Shown in pieces: positions 32,912-40,590 of a stretch of DNA of 64,000 bases. Below the pieces are notes generated by a model. It worked only from the letters and a program-made list of their open reading frames with translations. It made no database searches and was not told the DNA's origin. This DNA comes from Geovibrio thiophilus. GTDB taxonomy: Bacteria > Chrysiogenota > Deferribacteres > Deferribacterales > Geovibrionaceae. Made by a program: the position numbers and the translations under genes. The DNA is taken from the NCBI RefSeq assembly GCF_004087915.1, contig NZ_CP035108.1:806001-870000 (forward strand), written 5' to 3'. Every line of letters begins with the position of its first letter. The stretch's first letter is position 1.

Positions 32912-33445
32912 ATGAAACAAACCATCATTATTTGTTATGTATCTGTAATTACTGTTTTCTGCTTCCTGACAGCTTTCGCATCCGAAAACGGCTGGCTGAA
33001 TAAAAATATAGAACTGACTGATGTTAATGGAAAAAAGACCGCTCTGCTTCAGTTCGGTTCCCCCATTGACGACAGTAAGCTTACTGCGTGGATGAGAAAA
33101 GGCGACAAGACACTGTACTCCGAAAACGGAAGGATGACTTACGGCATCCTTTATGATTCCGATGCCGCCGTGGAAACCGGAAACTCCAAGCAGGGGATGC
33201 GGGAGGTGATGATCAAGGGCTTCATTAAAAGCAGCTTCATTTCCACCTCCATGGATGAGGCTCTCAGGGAGTATGAGGACAAGTACTACGAAATATGCAG
33301 TTCCTGCCATTCCGCAATCAGCCACAGAAGATTCAGCGTTGAACAGTGGGCGGGCATCATGAACTCGATGAAAACACATGCCAAAATATCCGACAATGAT
33401 TCGGCGGGGCTTTACAGATACATAAAACTTATTATTACCGAATAA
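32912..33445 (+). CDS. Monoheme cytochrome c, TorC C-terminal-domain-like
   Basis: 177 residues with a signal peptide. One heme site 'CSSCHSAISHRRFSVEQWAGIMNSMKTHAKISDNDSAGLYRYIKL' resembles the C-terminal monoheme domain of TorC ('CxxCH...QWxxxxxSM'), which transfers electrons to TorA. The pentaheme NapC/TorC anchor domain is absent. Sixteen bases behind the TorA-type gene, so it is probably its direct donor, fed by other periplasmic cytochromes. Confidence 0.85.
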   Translation: MKQTIIICYVSVITVFCFLTAFASENGWLNKNIELTDVNGKKTALLQFGSPIDDSKLTAWMRKGDKTLYSENGRMTYGILYDSDAAVETGNSKQGMREVMIKGFIKSSFISTSMDEALREYEDKYYEICSSCHSAISHRRFSVEQWAGIMNSMKTHAKISDNDSAGLYRYIKLIITE

Positions 33446-33496
33446 TTTCCGTTTTCCTCCTATATTTCTCCTTTTTATGAAATAATCCGCAGGGCT

Positions 33497-33533
33497 CTTT
33501 ACCCTGTGTTTACCGTTAATTTGTTAAAAATAT
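33497..33533 (+). promoter_or_regulatory. dmsA promoter with TTTAC direct repeats
   Basis: CTTTAC (33497-33502) and GTTTAC (33508-33513), an 11-base period, then exactly ten bases, then TTAAAAATAT. Spacing and -10 match the response-regulator promoter at 28242-28280, predicting a common activator. Confidence 0.62.
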
Positions 33534-33600
33534 CACAATTCATTCAGAACATGATCTGTTACGGCGACGGTTGTTCAACCGGCATACGAGGAGGAAGATT

Positions 33601-36231
33601 ATGTCAGTTTTCCAAAAAGAAAAGCTTAAAGATTTAATGAGTGTTTCCAGACGTTCATTCCTTAAGTGGAGTGCGGTTCTGGGCACGGCTGCAACGCTCG
33701 GCTGCGGAAGCTCAAGCAGCAGCGATAATGACGGTGATACCCCCAGTGCTCCGTCATTCGACAAAGAAGTATGGAACGGCTGCAACGTTAACTGCGGCAG
33801 CCACTGTCCGCTGAAACTTCATATCAAAGACGGTGTCGTTGTACGCGTGAGCACAGACAACGAATCCGCAGATGAATACGGTGATTACGGAACAAATTTC
33901 CAGTTCCGCGCATGTGTTCGCGGACGCTCGATCCGTCAGAGACTTTACCACCCCGACAGAGTGAAGTACCCCATGAAAAGGGTTGCGGGCTCAGTAAGAG
34001 GTGAAGGCAGATATGAGAGAATCTCCTGGGAGCAGGCGATAAACGAAATATCCGCAAAAATGACTCAGGTTAAAAGCAACTACGGTCCCGGTTCGTTCTA
34101 TATTCAGTACGCGACAGGCACGATCGACGCTGCTTTCTCCAAATCATGGCAGCCTCACAACAGCCCCATAGCAAGGCTTCACAACCTCTGGGGCGGATGG
34201 CTCAATCACTACGGCACTTACTCCACCCCTCAGATAGCACCTTATCTTCCCATGCTGCTCGGCGGTTCCAGCCAGAACACCATTACGGATGCCGTAAACA
34301 GCAACATAGTGGTTCTCTGGGGCAACAACCCCGCAAACACACGTATGGGTTCGGGCGCACACTACACTTACCACCTTCAGAAGGCGAAAGAGAAAAACCC
34401 CAACCTTAAGTTTATCTCTGTAGACCCTCATCTTACTGATACGGCAATCGCTCTTGAGGCTGAATGGATAAACATCAGACCCGGAACGGATACAGCTCTT
34501 GTTGCAGGTATGGCTTATCATCTTCTTGATGAAGGTCTTCTGGACGAAGCATGGATCAATGCACGGTGTATAGGCTGGGACGAAGGATCAATGAGCGGTA
34601 TAGTCGAAGCTGCTCCCACCGCTCAGGGCGGACCTGACGGCACAGAAGATCCTGTGCCCGCTAACAGCTCATACAAATCGTACATTCTCGGTCTCGGAGT
34701 TGACGCAACTGTCAAAACCCCCGAATGGGCATCCGAAATCACAGGTATTCCTGTTGCGGTCATTAAGTCCTTCGCCAAAAAACTTGTTGAGGAAAAACCA
34801 GCCATGATTATTCAGGGCTGGGGACCCCAGAGACATTATCTCGGCGGAAACAGTTGCAGAGCTATAAGCCTTATGACGATACTTACCAAGAACATAGGCA
34901 TACAGGGCGGCGGTTCCGGCGGACGCGAAAGCGGAGCATCCGTGAGCCTCAGCTTCAGAGGATGGTCAACTACCTTTCCCTCAAATCCCATAACTTACAC
35001 TGTCTCACATTACACATGGTATCAGGCTATCCTTGACCATGCGTCAATGACAGGCAGAACATGGGGCGTAAGAGGGCTGGCTACTCCTGATACCGCTCTG
35101 CCGCTTCCCATAAAGTTTATATGGAACTATGCGGGCAACTGTATGGTAAACCAGCACGGCGACATTAACGAAACAATGAAGATGTATAAAGATGAAACCA
35201 AGTGCGAGTGTATAGTGACAATAGAAAACCACTTCACTGCCTCCGCTCTGGTATCCGACTACATCCTGCCCGACTGTACAAACTGGGAGCAGAACGACGT
35301 AACCACTAACTCAGGCGGCAACACTGCGATCGTGGTATTTGATACCAAAGCTGTCGAACCTCTTTTCGAGTGCAAGACTGTTTATGAAATGATGTCTCTC
35401 ATAGCTGATAAAATCGGCATTAAAGAGGCGTACACAGAAGGCAGAACTCAGGACGAATGGCTGGAATTCCTTTTCAACGAAACTCTCAGAGTAAGCGGAG
35501 ATCAGGGCGTGTTCACAGCGGAAAAAGGTCTTGACACTTACGCCAAAGCGAAAGCTGCGGGCATAGTGAAAAAATTCGATGCGTCTGCGACACCGTCTGT
35601 TGCTTACAAATCCTTCGTTGAAAACCCCGCAACAAATACTGTTCCCACTCCGTCCGGCAAGTTTGAGATCTTCTCAAAAAGGCTCTACAACCTCAGCCAG
35701 CAGTGGATTCTTCCCGGCGACGGACTGGACAGGATATGTGCGATTCCTGAATTCCACACGACTCAGGACGGATATACTCACTCCAAAAGAGATGAGTTCC
35801 CTTTCCAAGTCGTGGGACACCACTACAAACAGAGAACTCACTCAACTTACGGCTGTACAACATGGAACAACGAAGCCAGCCCCCAGACAGCGTGGATTAA
35901 CTCCGGTGATGCTTCAAACCTCGGAATCCGCCACGGCGATACGGTTGAGATTTGGAACGACAGAGGCAAAGTCAGAGTTAAGGCTAAAGTCACTCCGAGA
36001 ATCATGCCCGGCGTTATAGCTCTGCCTCAGGGCGCATGGTACAACCCCGGCGGGAAATGGTACAGCAGCAAGTTTGTACATGACGGAAACATAACTTCCG
36101 CAGAGGTCGGCAACACAGACGTAATCGACTACGGCGGCAGTAACAACGTTCTGACAAGCCTGCGCCCCGAAGCATTCTCGAAAGGTAACTGTCAGCACAG
36201 CGTTCTTGCTAATGTCAGGAAAGTCGGCTAA
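33601..36231 (+). CDS. dmsA: DmsA-type DMSO reductase catalytic subunit, possible Tat lipoprotein
   Basis: 876 residues; ATG at 33601 follows GAGGAGGAAGATT. Tat motif 'SRRSFLKW' leads into 'ATLGC' (Cys35) and a Ser/Asp-rich linker, so it may be lipid-anchored. Fe-S ligands Cys61, Cys65, Cys69 and Cys105; 'RACVRGRSIRQRLYHPDRVKYPMKRV' and 'RGEGRYERISWEQAI' are DmsA hallmarks. Molybdenum ligand Ser208 in 'LNHYGTYSTPQIA' matches the DmsA serine. It reduces DMSO or another oxide with electrons from DmsB. No DmsC membrane subunit follows, consistent with an anchor by lipid and a cytochrome donor. Confidence 0.88.
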   Translation: MSVFQKEKLKDLMSVSRRSFLKWSAVLGTAATLGCGSSSSSDNDGDTPSAPSFDKEVWNGCNVNCGSHCPLKLHIKDGVVVRVSTDNESADEYGDYGTNFQFRACVRGRSIRQRLYHPDRVKYPMKRVAGSVRGEGRYERISWEQAINEISAKMTQVKSNYGPGSFYIQYATGTIDAAFSKSWQPHNSPIARLHNLWGGWLNHYGTYSTPQIAPYLPMLLGGSSQNTITDAVNSNIVVLWGNNPANTRMGSGAHYTYHLQKAKEKNPNLKFISVDPHLTDTAIALEAEWINIRPGTDTALVAGMAYHLLDEGLLDEAWINARCIGWDEGSMSGIVEAAPTAQGGPDGTEDPVPANSSYKSYILGLGVDATVKTPEWASEITGIPVAVIKSFAKKLVEEKPAMIIQGWGPQRHYLGGNSCRAISLMTILTKNIGIQGGGSGGRESGASVSLSFRGWSTTFPSNPITYTVSHYTWYQAILDHASMTGRTWGVRGLATPDTALPLPIKFIWNYAGNCMVNQHGDINETMKMYKDETKCECIVTIENHFTASALVSDYILPDCTNWEQNDVTTNSGGNTAIVVFDTKAVEPLFECKTVYEMMSLIADKIGIKEAYTEGRTQDEWLEFLFNETLRVSGDQGVFTAEKGLDTYAKAKAAGIVKKFDASATPSVAYKSFVENPATNTVPTPSGKFEIFSKRLYNLSQQWILPGDGLDRICAIPEFHTTQDGYTHSKRDEFPFQVVGHHYKQRTHSTYGCTTWNNEASPQTAWINSGDASNLGIRHGDTVEIWNDRGKVRVKAKVTPRIMPGVIALPQGAWYNPGGKWYSSKFVHDGNITSAEVGNTDVIDYGGSNNVLTSLRPEAFSKGNCQHSVLANVRKVG

Positions 36232-36245
36232 GAGGGAGGCTCAAA

Positions 36246-36857
36246 ATGGCTAAACAATACGGATTTTATGTAGATACAAAGCACTGTACAGGGTGCAAGG
36301 CGTGCATGAACGCCTGTAAGGACAGACAGAACCTTCCTGCTGGTACAAAATTCAGAAAGGTTTACGAATTTGCCGGCGGAAGCTGGCAGAATGCGGACAC
36401 TGCTGCTTATAAGCCGGATGTGTTTGCTTTCTATTCTTCAATGGCTTGCAACCAGTGTGATGCTCCAGCATGCCTTGAAATCTGTCCCGGTAAGGTTTAC
36501 AGCAAGCGTGAAAGCGACGGCGTGGTTACTTTTAATCCCTCCACATGTATTTCATGCTTCGCATGCAGGGAAGTATGCCCCTACACTGCGCCTTCATACA
36601 ACTATGAGAAAGGACACATGACAAAATGCGTCATGTGTACCGATGAAGGCTCGGCAGACGGTGTGCCGTCACCCGCATGTGTTAAGGCTTGTCCTTCAAG
36701 GGCTCTTGATTTCGGTGAAATCAGCGCGCTTAAGGCAAAATACGGAAACGTGCAGTCCATCAGCCCGTTCCCCGCAACCACGAAACCGAACATAGTATTC
36801 AACGCTCATAAGGATGCTGACGGCGGAGTGAATCCGGTCAACCTCGAAGAAGTTTAA
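36246..36857 (+). CDS. dmsB: DmsB-type four-cluster iron-sulfur subunit
   Basis: 203 residues with four ferredoxin-type Cys groups: 'CTGCKACMNACKD', 'CNQCDAPACLEICP', 'CISCFACREVCP' and 'CVMCTDEG...PACVKACP'. This is the electron-transfer subunit that docks on DmsA. No signal of its own, so it would be exported together with DmsA by Tat. Fourteen bases behind dmsA. Confidence 0.92.
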   Translation: MAKQYGFYVDTKHCTGCKACMNACKDRQNLPAGTKFRKVYEFAGGSWQNADTAAYKPDVFAFYSSMACNQCDAPACLEICPGKVYSKRESDGVVTFNPSTCISCFACREVCPYTAPSYNYEKGHMTKCVMCTDEGSADGVPSPACVKACPSRALDFGEISALKAKYGNVQSISPFPATTKPNIVFNAHKDADGGVNPVNLEEV

Positions 36858-36866
36858 ATAAACAGC

Positions 36867-36888
36867 GGAGAGGGGGCAACCCCTCTCC
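36867..36888 (+). other. Intercistronic hairpin with a GNRA loop
   Basis: Perfect 9-bp stem GGAGAGGGG / CCCCTCTCC with tetraloop GCAA between dmsB and the chaperone gene, followed by ATTTTC. Probably a partial terminator or processing element that lowers chaperone output. Confidence 0.6.
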
Positions 36889-36932
36889 ATTTTCAGACAC
36901 AATATTGTTTTTTCATTAGAAAGGAGAAGTTT

Positions 36933-37613
36933 ATGGATAAACTGCTTAATGCGAACTGCGAAAAGGTTTATCAGGATCTTCTGGGGGTTACGATTGCTCA
37001 CAGTTTTATGAACAAGCTGTTTGTAGAGGCGCCTTCAAAGGATTTTATAGAAAACCTTAAAGTTACGCACATTCTGGACAGTGACTGGCCAATGTGCGAA
37101 AGCCTTGAGTCAGTTACCGGACTTGGGCTGCTGAAAAAATATTTTTCGACCTATACGGAAAGCAGTTTCGGCGAACTCACCGACAATTACAATGTTCTGT
37201 TCATCGGTCCCGGACCCCTGCTTGCCGCTCCTTGGGAATCTGTTTACACAGAGACGGATAAAACCCTTTTCGGCAAGTCGACTCTTGATGTGAGAGAGAT
37301 GTACAGGAAGAACGGCTTGCAGATTAACAAGCTGCACAAAGAACCCGATGATCACATATCATACGAATGCGCGTATATTAACTTCCTCTCCCTTAAGGCT
37401 GTGGAAGCTTTTGAAAGTGAAGAAAAAGAAAAATGCTGTGATCTCATTGAGGATATGCGCCTTTTCTACGGACTGCATATGAAGAAATGGGTGGTTGAGT
37501 TTGCTGACAGAGTGATCGAAAACTCAGCGACAGACTTTTATAAGGGCGCCGGATGGCTGCTTAAGGGAATGATAAAGGAAACATCCGCTCTGCTCAATAA
37601 CATGGAGAATTAA
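36933..37613 (+). CDS. TorD/DmsD-family molybdoenzyme chaperone
   Basis: 226 residues, helical, with the family core 'DNYNVLFIGPGPLLAAPWESVYTETDKTLFGKSTLDVREMYRKNGL'. These proteins bind Tat signals of DmsA/TorA-like enzymes and hold them until cofactor insertion. AAAGGAGAAG precedes the ATG. Which of the two neighbouring reductases it serves is open; it is transcribed with DmsAB. Confidence 0.9.
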   Translation: MDKLLNANCEKVYQDLLGVTIAHSFMNKLFVEAPSKDFIENLKVTHILDSDWPMCESLESVTGLGLLKKYFSTYTESSFGELTDNYNVLFIGPGPLLAAPWESVYTETDKTLFGKSTLDVREMYRKNGLQINKLHKEPDDHISYECAYINFLSLKAVEAFESEEKEKCCDLIEDMRLFYGLHMKKWVVEFADRVIENSATDFYKGAGWLLKGMIKETSALLNNMEN

Positions 37614-37652
37614 CCAGACCCCTGTTGGTACCATTAACATATATTTCCAAGA

Positions 37653-37687
37653 AAAGGGCACGCCTGACCAGCGTGCCCTTTCTATTT
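37653..37687 (+). terminator. Terminator of the dms operon
   Basis: Perfect 11-bp stem AAAGGGCACGC / GCGTGCCCTTT with a seven-base loop, then CTATTTG. Confidence 0.88.
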
Positions 37688-37719
37688 GATAGTCTCATTT
37701 GTATTCTCACTCAAATCGG

Positions 37720-38030
37720 GTTCATGCTGTAAAAATGTATGTATTACGCTCCCAAGGATGGGAGCGCGCCGTGCGAAGCAAAACTGCCGCTTAGTTTCGG
37801 CGGTTTCTGTACCAAGCTTGCTGAAAAGCCGCATTTACTGCGGCGCGAGCGTGTGTATGAATCCGGCAGGATGCGCGGGTTCATACTGTAAAAATGTATG
37901 TATTACGCTCCCAAGGATGGGAGTGCGCCGTGCGAAGCGAAGCCGCATTTACTGCGGCGCGAGCGTGTGTATGAATCCGGCAGGATGCGCGGATTCATAC
38001 TGTAATACAGAGCGCGCGGATTCATACTAT
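37720..38030 (+). repeat. Modular hairpin repeat, copies E (long form) and F (short form)
   Basis: Copy E: CGCTCCC-AAGGAT-GGGAGCG (37747-37766), core with a roughly 50-base extension (ACTGCCGCTTAGTTTCGG... to GCTGAAAAGCCG), ending GCGCGAGCG, then hairpin GTATGAATCC / GGGTTCATAC around GCAGGATGC. Copy F: CGCTCCC-AAGGAT-GGGAGTG (37906-37925), short core, same end hairpin but GGATTCATAC, so the G-U pair of E is a G-C/A-T pair here. Two further partial end repeats (ATTCATACT) follow at 37993 and 38019. The only open frame across this region is repeat sequence. Confidence 0.8.
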
Positions 38031-38031
38031 A

Positions 38032-38066
38032 AAAAAAGAGAGCAGATTTGAAGTCTGCCCTCTTTT
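38032..38066. terminator. Hairpin between convergent transcripts
   Basis: AAAGAG-AGCAGA ... TCTGC-CCTCTTTTT stem with one mismatch, A-rich on the left and T-rich on the right, so it can stop transcripts from both sides. Confidence 0.6.
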
Positions 38067-38122
38067 TCGGGTACACTCCCCTTACATACTTTAAGGAGTG
38101 TCGGTTGCGGGATGATGATGAA

Positions 38123-38145
38123 CGGGAAAGCTAGCAACTTTCCCG
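38123..38145 (-). terminator. Stem-loop after the 40-residue secreted protein
   Basis: Perfect 8-bp stem CGGGAAAG / CTTTCCCG with a seven-base loop, 16 bases after the stop codon; no strong U tract follows. Confidence 0.55.
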
Positions 38146-38160
38146 AAAGTGTTCTGAAAG

Positions 38161-38283
38161 TTATTTCATTTCAGTCTGAGTCTGGTTGTCAGCGGGTTTT
38201 GTTTCTTCTTTGTCGCCTGCGAAAGCAGCTACGCTTGTTACAACCATCATGCCGAGTACAAGTACAGTGATAAGTTTTTTCAT
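38161..38283 (-). CDS. Small secreted protein (40 residues) behind a sigma-54 promoter
   Basis: The frame runs ATG at 38283 to TAA at 38161. GGAGGAAG sits six bases before the ATG. The product starts MKKLITVLVLGMMVVTSV and is cut plausibly after 'AAFA', leaving about 18 residues rich in Lys, Glu, Thr and Gln (GDKEETKPADNQTQTEMK). No known family is recognised. A strong sigma-54 promoter lies just upstream and a stem-loop just downstream, so it is a complete single-gene unit. It is divergent from a kinase/lipoprotein/sigma-54 activator operon that may regulate it. Confidence 0.8.
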   Translation of the reverse strand: MKKLITVLVLGMMVVTSVAAFAGDKEETKPADNQTQTEMK

Positions 38284-38318
38284 TTTTCTTCCTCCGAATA
38301 ATTTAGCTGCATTATATG

Positions 38319-38337
38319 AAGCAGGATATGTGCCAAT
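38319..38337 (-). promoter_or_regulatory. Sigma-54 promoter of the small secreted protein
   Basis: On the - strand TTGGCACATATCCTGCT: the -24 TGGCAC and -12 TGC elements have the invariant GG-N10-GC spacing. The predicted start is near 38309, about 25 bases before the ATG. Confidence 0.8.
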
Positions 38338-38412
38338 TACCGTTAATATTGATAAATAACTTATATATATTATAAAAAGAGGATATGGTTAAAAGACGTA
38401 CAGCAACATTAT

Positions 38413-38484
38413 GTATGGATTTACCTTCATGCAAAACAGCATACCCTTGAACATAGCCGTTTTGCGGCGTATGGTTTACCATAC
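38413..38484. promoter_or_regulatory. Candidate enhancer sites for a sigma-54 activator
   Basis: A perfect 7-2-7 palindrome GTATGGT-TT-ACCATAC at 38469-38484 and a related half-conserved GTATGG-A-TTTACC at 38413-38426. They are about 80 and 140 bases upstream of the sigma-54 promoter, a normal enhancer distance, and also lie within the divergent gap ahead of the kinase gene. A weak -10 (TTAGAT, 38575-38580) would start the kinase mRNA almost at its ATG. Confidence 0.5.
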
Positions 38485-38587
38485 AGAGAAATGTAAAGAT
38501 AAAGTCGTTTATCTGCAAATAATTATAGCAGCAGAGGAAACAAATTGGATATTGTGCGGACACCTGCCCATGTGTTAGATTAGCCGA

Positions 38588-40030
38588 ATGAAGCTCACAG
38601 GAATATTCGGCAGACTTGCCCTGACAAACCTTATCCTTCTGGTTCTTATTTCGTATTTCATAATCTATGTATTTCACAAAACAGAGCAGATCAACACAAT
38701 CCTCCATGAGGTGACTTCCGTGCATCTGCCTGTTATGGGAGATTCGGAAAAGCTTATTTCCGCAGTGCAGAGAATGAACGAGTTCAGACTCAAGTATCAG
38801 GTTACCGGAGATAGGGATTTCTTTGACAGGTTCGCTGGTTTTAAGTCCGAGGCGGATTCCGTCAACGGCAGGCTCGCTGAAGTTGTCATGGGGAAATCAA
38901 AATCAGACATATACGACAGAGTGAATGAGCTGTACACCGCCTTCAGCGAAATGTCAGAATCGCAGATAAACGGCAGAGAGCATAATTACGCCGAAACAAA
39001 CAGGCAGCTTGAGGATGTTTCTTTTAAGCTTGACGAACATATAAATCTGCTTAAAAACACTGCCGATTCCGAATGGCGCAGCCTGCTTGAGCGTTCCAAC
39101 CGCATGGTCGGGAAAGTAGTGCACAAATCAGTGCTGTTCATGGTTTCCTGCATAGTGGGCGCAGCCGCTGTCGCCTTTTTTAATACACGCACCATAGCAC
39201 GCCCCCTGCGGAAACTGGGCGAAAAGACCAACGAGGTTGCTGCGGGCATATTTCCAGACAGATTTTCGCTGGAGGCGCCTTATGAGATAGAAAGGCTCGC
39301 CTCTGACTTCAATATAATGATAGCAAGGCTGAAGGAAAGCAGAGAACAGAAGGAGGAGTTTGTCAGCAACGTCTCCCATGAGCTTAAGACGCCCCTTTCC
39401 TCCATAAAGGAGGCTGCCCAGATGCTTAAGGAGGGCGCGTTCGACAATGACCCTGAAAGCTCCCGCAGGCTGCTTGACATAATAGATGCCGAATCGGAGA
39501 GGCTTATAGCATCTGTGAACGGTATAATCGAAATCTCCCGACTGGACATAAACGATGCCCCCTACGAGATGAAGCCCTGCTCAGTGGGGCGGATACTGAG
39601 GAATATAGTCACGAAGACTGAGCCGATCGCCTCCGGTAAAAAAATTGCCGTTGTGTGCGACATTCCCGACGATTTGCCGGATGTCTCTGCCGATCGTGAA
39701 ATGATAAGCCGCGCGGCGGAAAACCTCATAGGCAATGCCCTGAAATACACTCCGGAAAAAGGAGAAATAAATATCAGTGTGAAAAAAACGGGTGAACGCC
39801 TGCTTCTGGTATCTGTCAAGGATAACGGAAGGGGGATAGCTGAGGCTGACCTTCCGCACATTTTCGAGCGCTACAGAAGAGGGCGCAATCAGCAGGGCGA
39901 TGTTAAGGGAACAGGACTGGGGCTTGCCATCGCCAAGAAGATAATTTCCCGCCACGGAGGAGAAATATGGGCAAACAGCAGACCGGGGGAAGGAAGCGAA
40001 TTTCTTTTCACTCTGCCGCTCTCTTTCTGA
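38588..40030 (+). CDS. Sensor histidine kinase (QseE/GlrK-like position)
   Basis: 480 residues. Two membrane helices (about 9-30 and 180-202) flank a helical periplasmic region (about 150 residues). HAMP segment 'NTRTIARPLRKLGEKTNEVAAGIF', phospho-His box 'FVSNVSHELKTPLSSIKEAAQML', and a full ATPase domain 'AENLIGNALKYTP', 'VKDNGRGI', 'GTGLGLAIAKKI'. No good ribosome site precedes the ATG; translation may be leaderless. It overlaps the lipoprotein gene by 64 bases. The kinase-lipoprotein-NtrC order matches enterobacterial qseE-qseG-qseF (glrK-yfhG-glrR). Confidence 0.92.
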   Translation: MKLTGIFGRLALTNLILLVLISYFIIYVFHKTEQINTILHEVTSVHLPVMGDSEKLISAVQRMNEFRLKYQVTGDRDFFDRFAGFKSEADSVNGRLAEVVMGKSKSDIYDRVNELYTAFSEMSESQINGREHNYAETNRQLEDVSFKLDEHINLLKNTADSEWRSLLERSNRMVGKVVHKSVLFMVSCIVGAAAVAFFNTRTIARPLRKLGEKTNEVAAGIFPDRFSLEAPYEIERLASDFNIMIARLKESREQKEEFVSNVSHELKTPLSSIKEAAQMLKEGAFDNDPESSRRLLDIIDAESERLIASVNGIIEISRLDINDAPYEMKPCSVGRILRNIVTKTEPIASGKKIAVVCDIPDDLPDVSADREMISRAAENLIGNALKYTPEKGEINISVKKTGERLLLVSVKDNGRGIAEADLPHIFERYRRGRNQQGDVKGTGLGLAIAKKIISRHGGEIWANSRPGEGSEFLFTLPLSF

Positions 40031-40590
40031 TTTTTTCACTGCTCGGGTGCTCGCCCGCCGCAAAGGAGAATGTAGGCGAAAGCTGCATGCTTTTTTTGAA
40101 GCTGGGTGATTATGAAGGGGTGATGACCATGCTTGACAGAACGGAAGAGATAAATGAAGACAAAAAAATATTCATGAGAGTGCTGGTGACCTCAGATCCG
40201 AGAAGCCCTTATTTCAGCGCTTCCGATGTGAGGGTTTACGCAGACACTCTGACAAACCTCTTCCCCGACAGTCCGTACGCTGTGCAGGCATCCGTTGTCG
40301 CGGGACTGATGGAAAAGTACGCGCAGTCCGCCGCGGAAGCGGAGCAGCTCAGTGTAAAGCTTTCTGAGCTTAATGATAACCTCACCGGAAAGGATATGGA
40401 AAACAACTCCCTTAAAGAGGCGGCGGAGGAGTATCAGCATATTAATTCCGAACTGCGAAAGGAGAACGAGAGGCTCTCCGCTCAGGAAAGAAGACTGAGA
40501 AGGGAACTCACCGACATGAGGGCGAGGCTTGAGGCTATCAAAGAGATAGATTTGCAGATTAAACAGAGCAGGGAAGGCGGGCGTGAATAG
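39967..40590 (+). CDS. Coiled-coil lipoprotein (QseG-like position)
   Basis: 207 residues; basic N-terminus, hydrophobic stretch and lipobox LLGC (about Cys28). Residues 30-115 are helical, 120-200 form a long heptad-like coiled coil ('EQLSVKLSELNDNLTGKDMENNSLKEAAEEYQHINSELRKENERLSAQERRLRREL'). In E. coli QseG is an outer-membrane lipoprotein that modulates the QseE kinase; here the same position and type suggest a similar part. Sequence similarity itself cannot be judged by eye. It overlaps both neighbours. Confidence 0.8.
   Translation: MGKQQTGGRKRISFHSAALFLIFSLLGCSPAAKENVGESCMLFLKLGDYEGVMTMLDRTEEINEDKKIFMRVLVTSDPRSPYFSASDVRVYADTLTNLFPDSPYAVQASVVAGLMEKYAQSAAEAEQLSVKLSELNDNLTGKDMENNSLKEAAEEYQHINSELRKENERLSAQERRLRRELTDMRARLEAIKEIDLQIKQSREGGRE

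Noticed and set aside
37686-38051. An open frame of about 120 codons with internal repeats (RRAKxxC...SRIYCGASVCMNPAGC)
   Set aside because: It is entirely made of modular repeat copies E and F in one frame, has no ribosome site, and the same peptide appears wherever the repeat lies, including copy G. The DNA repeat explains it.
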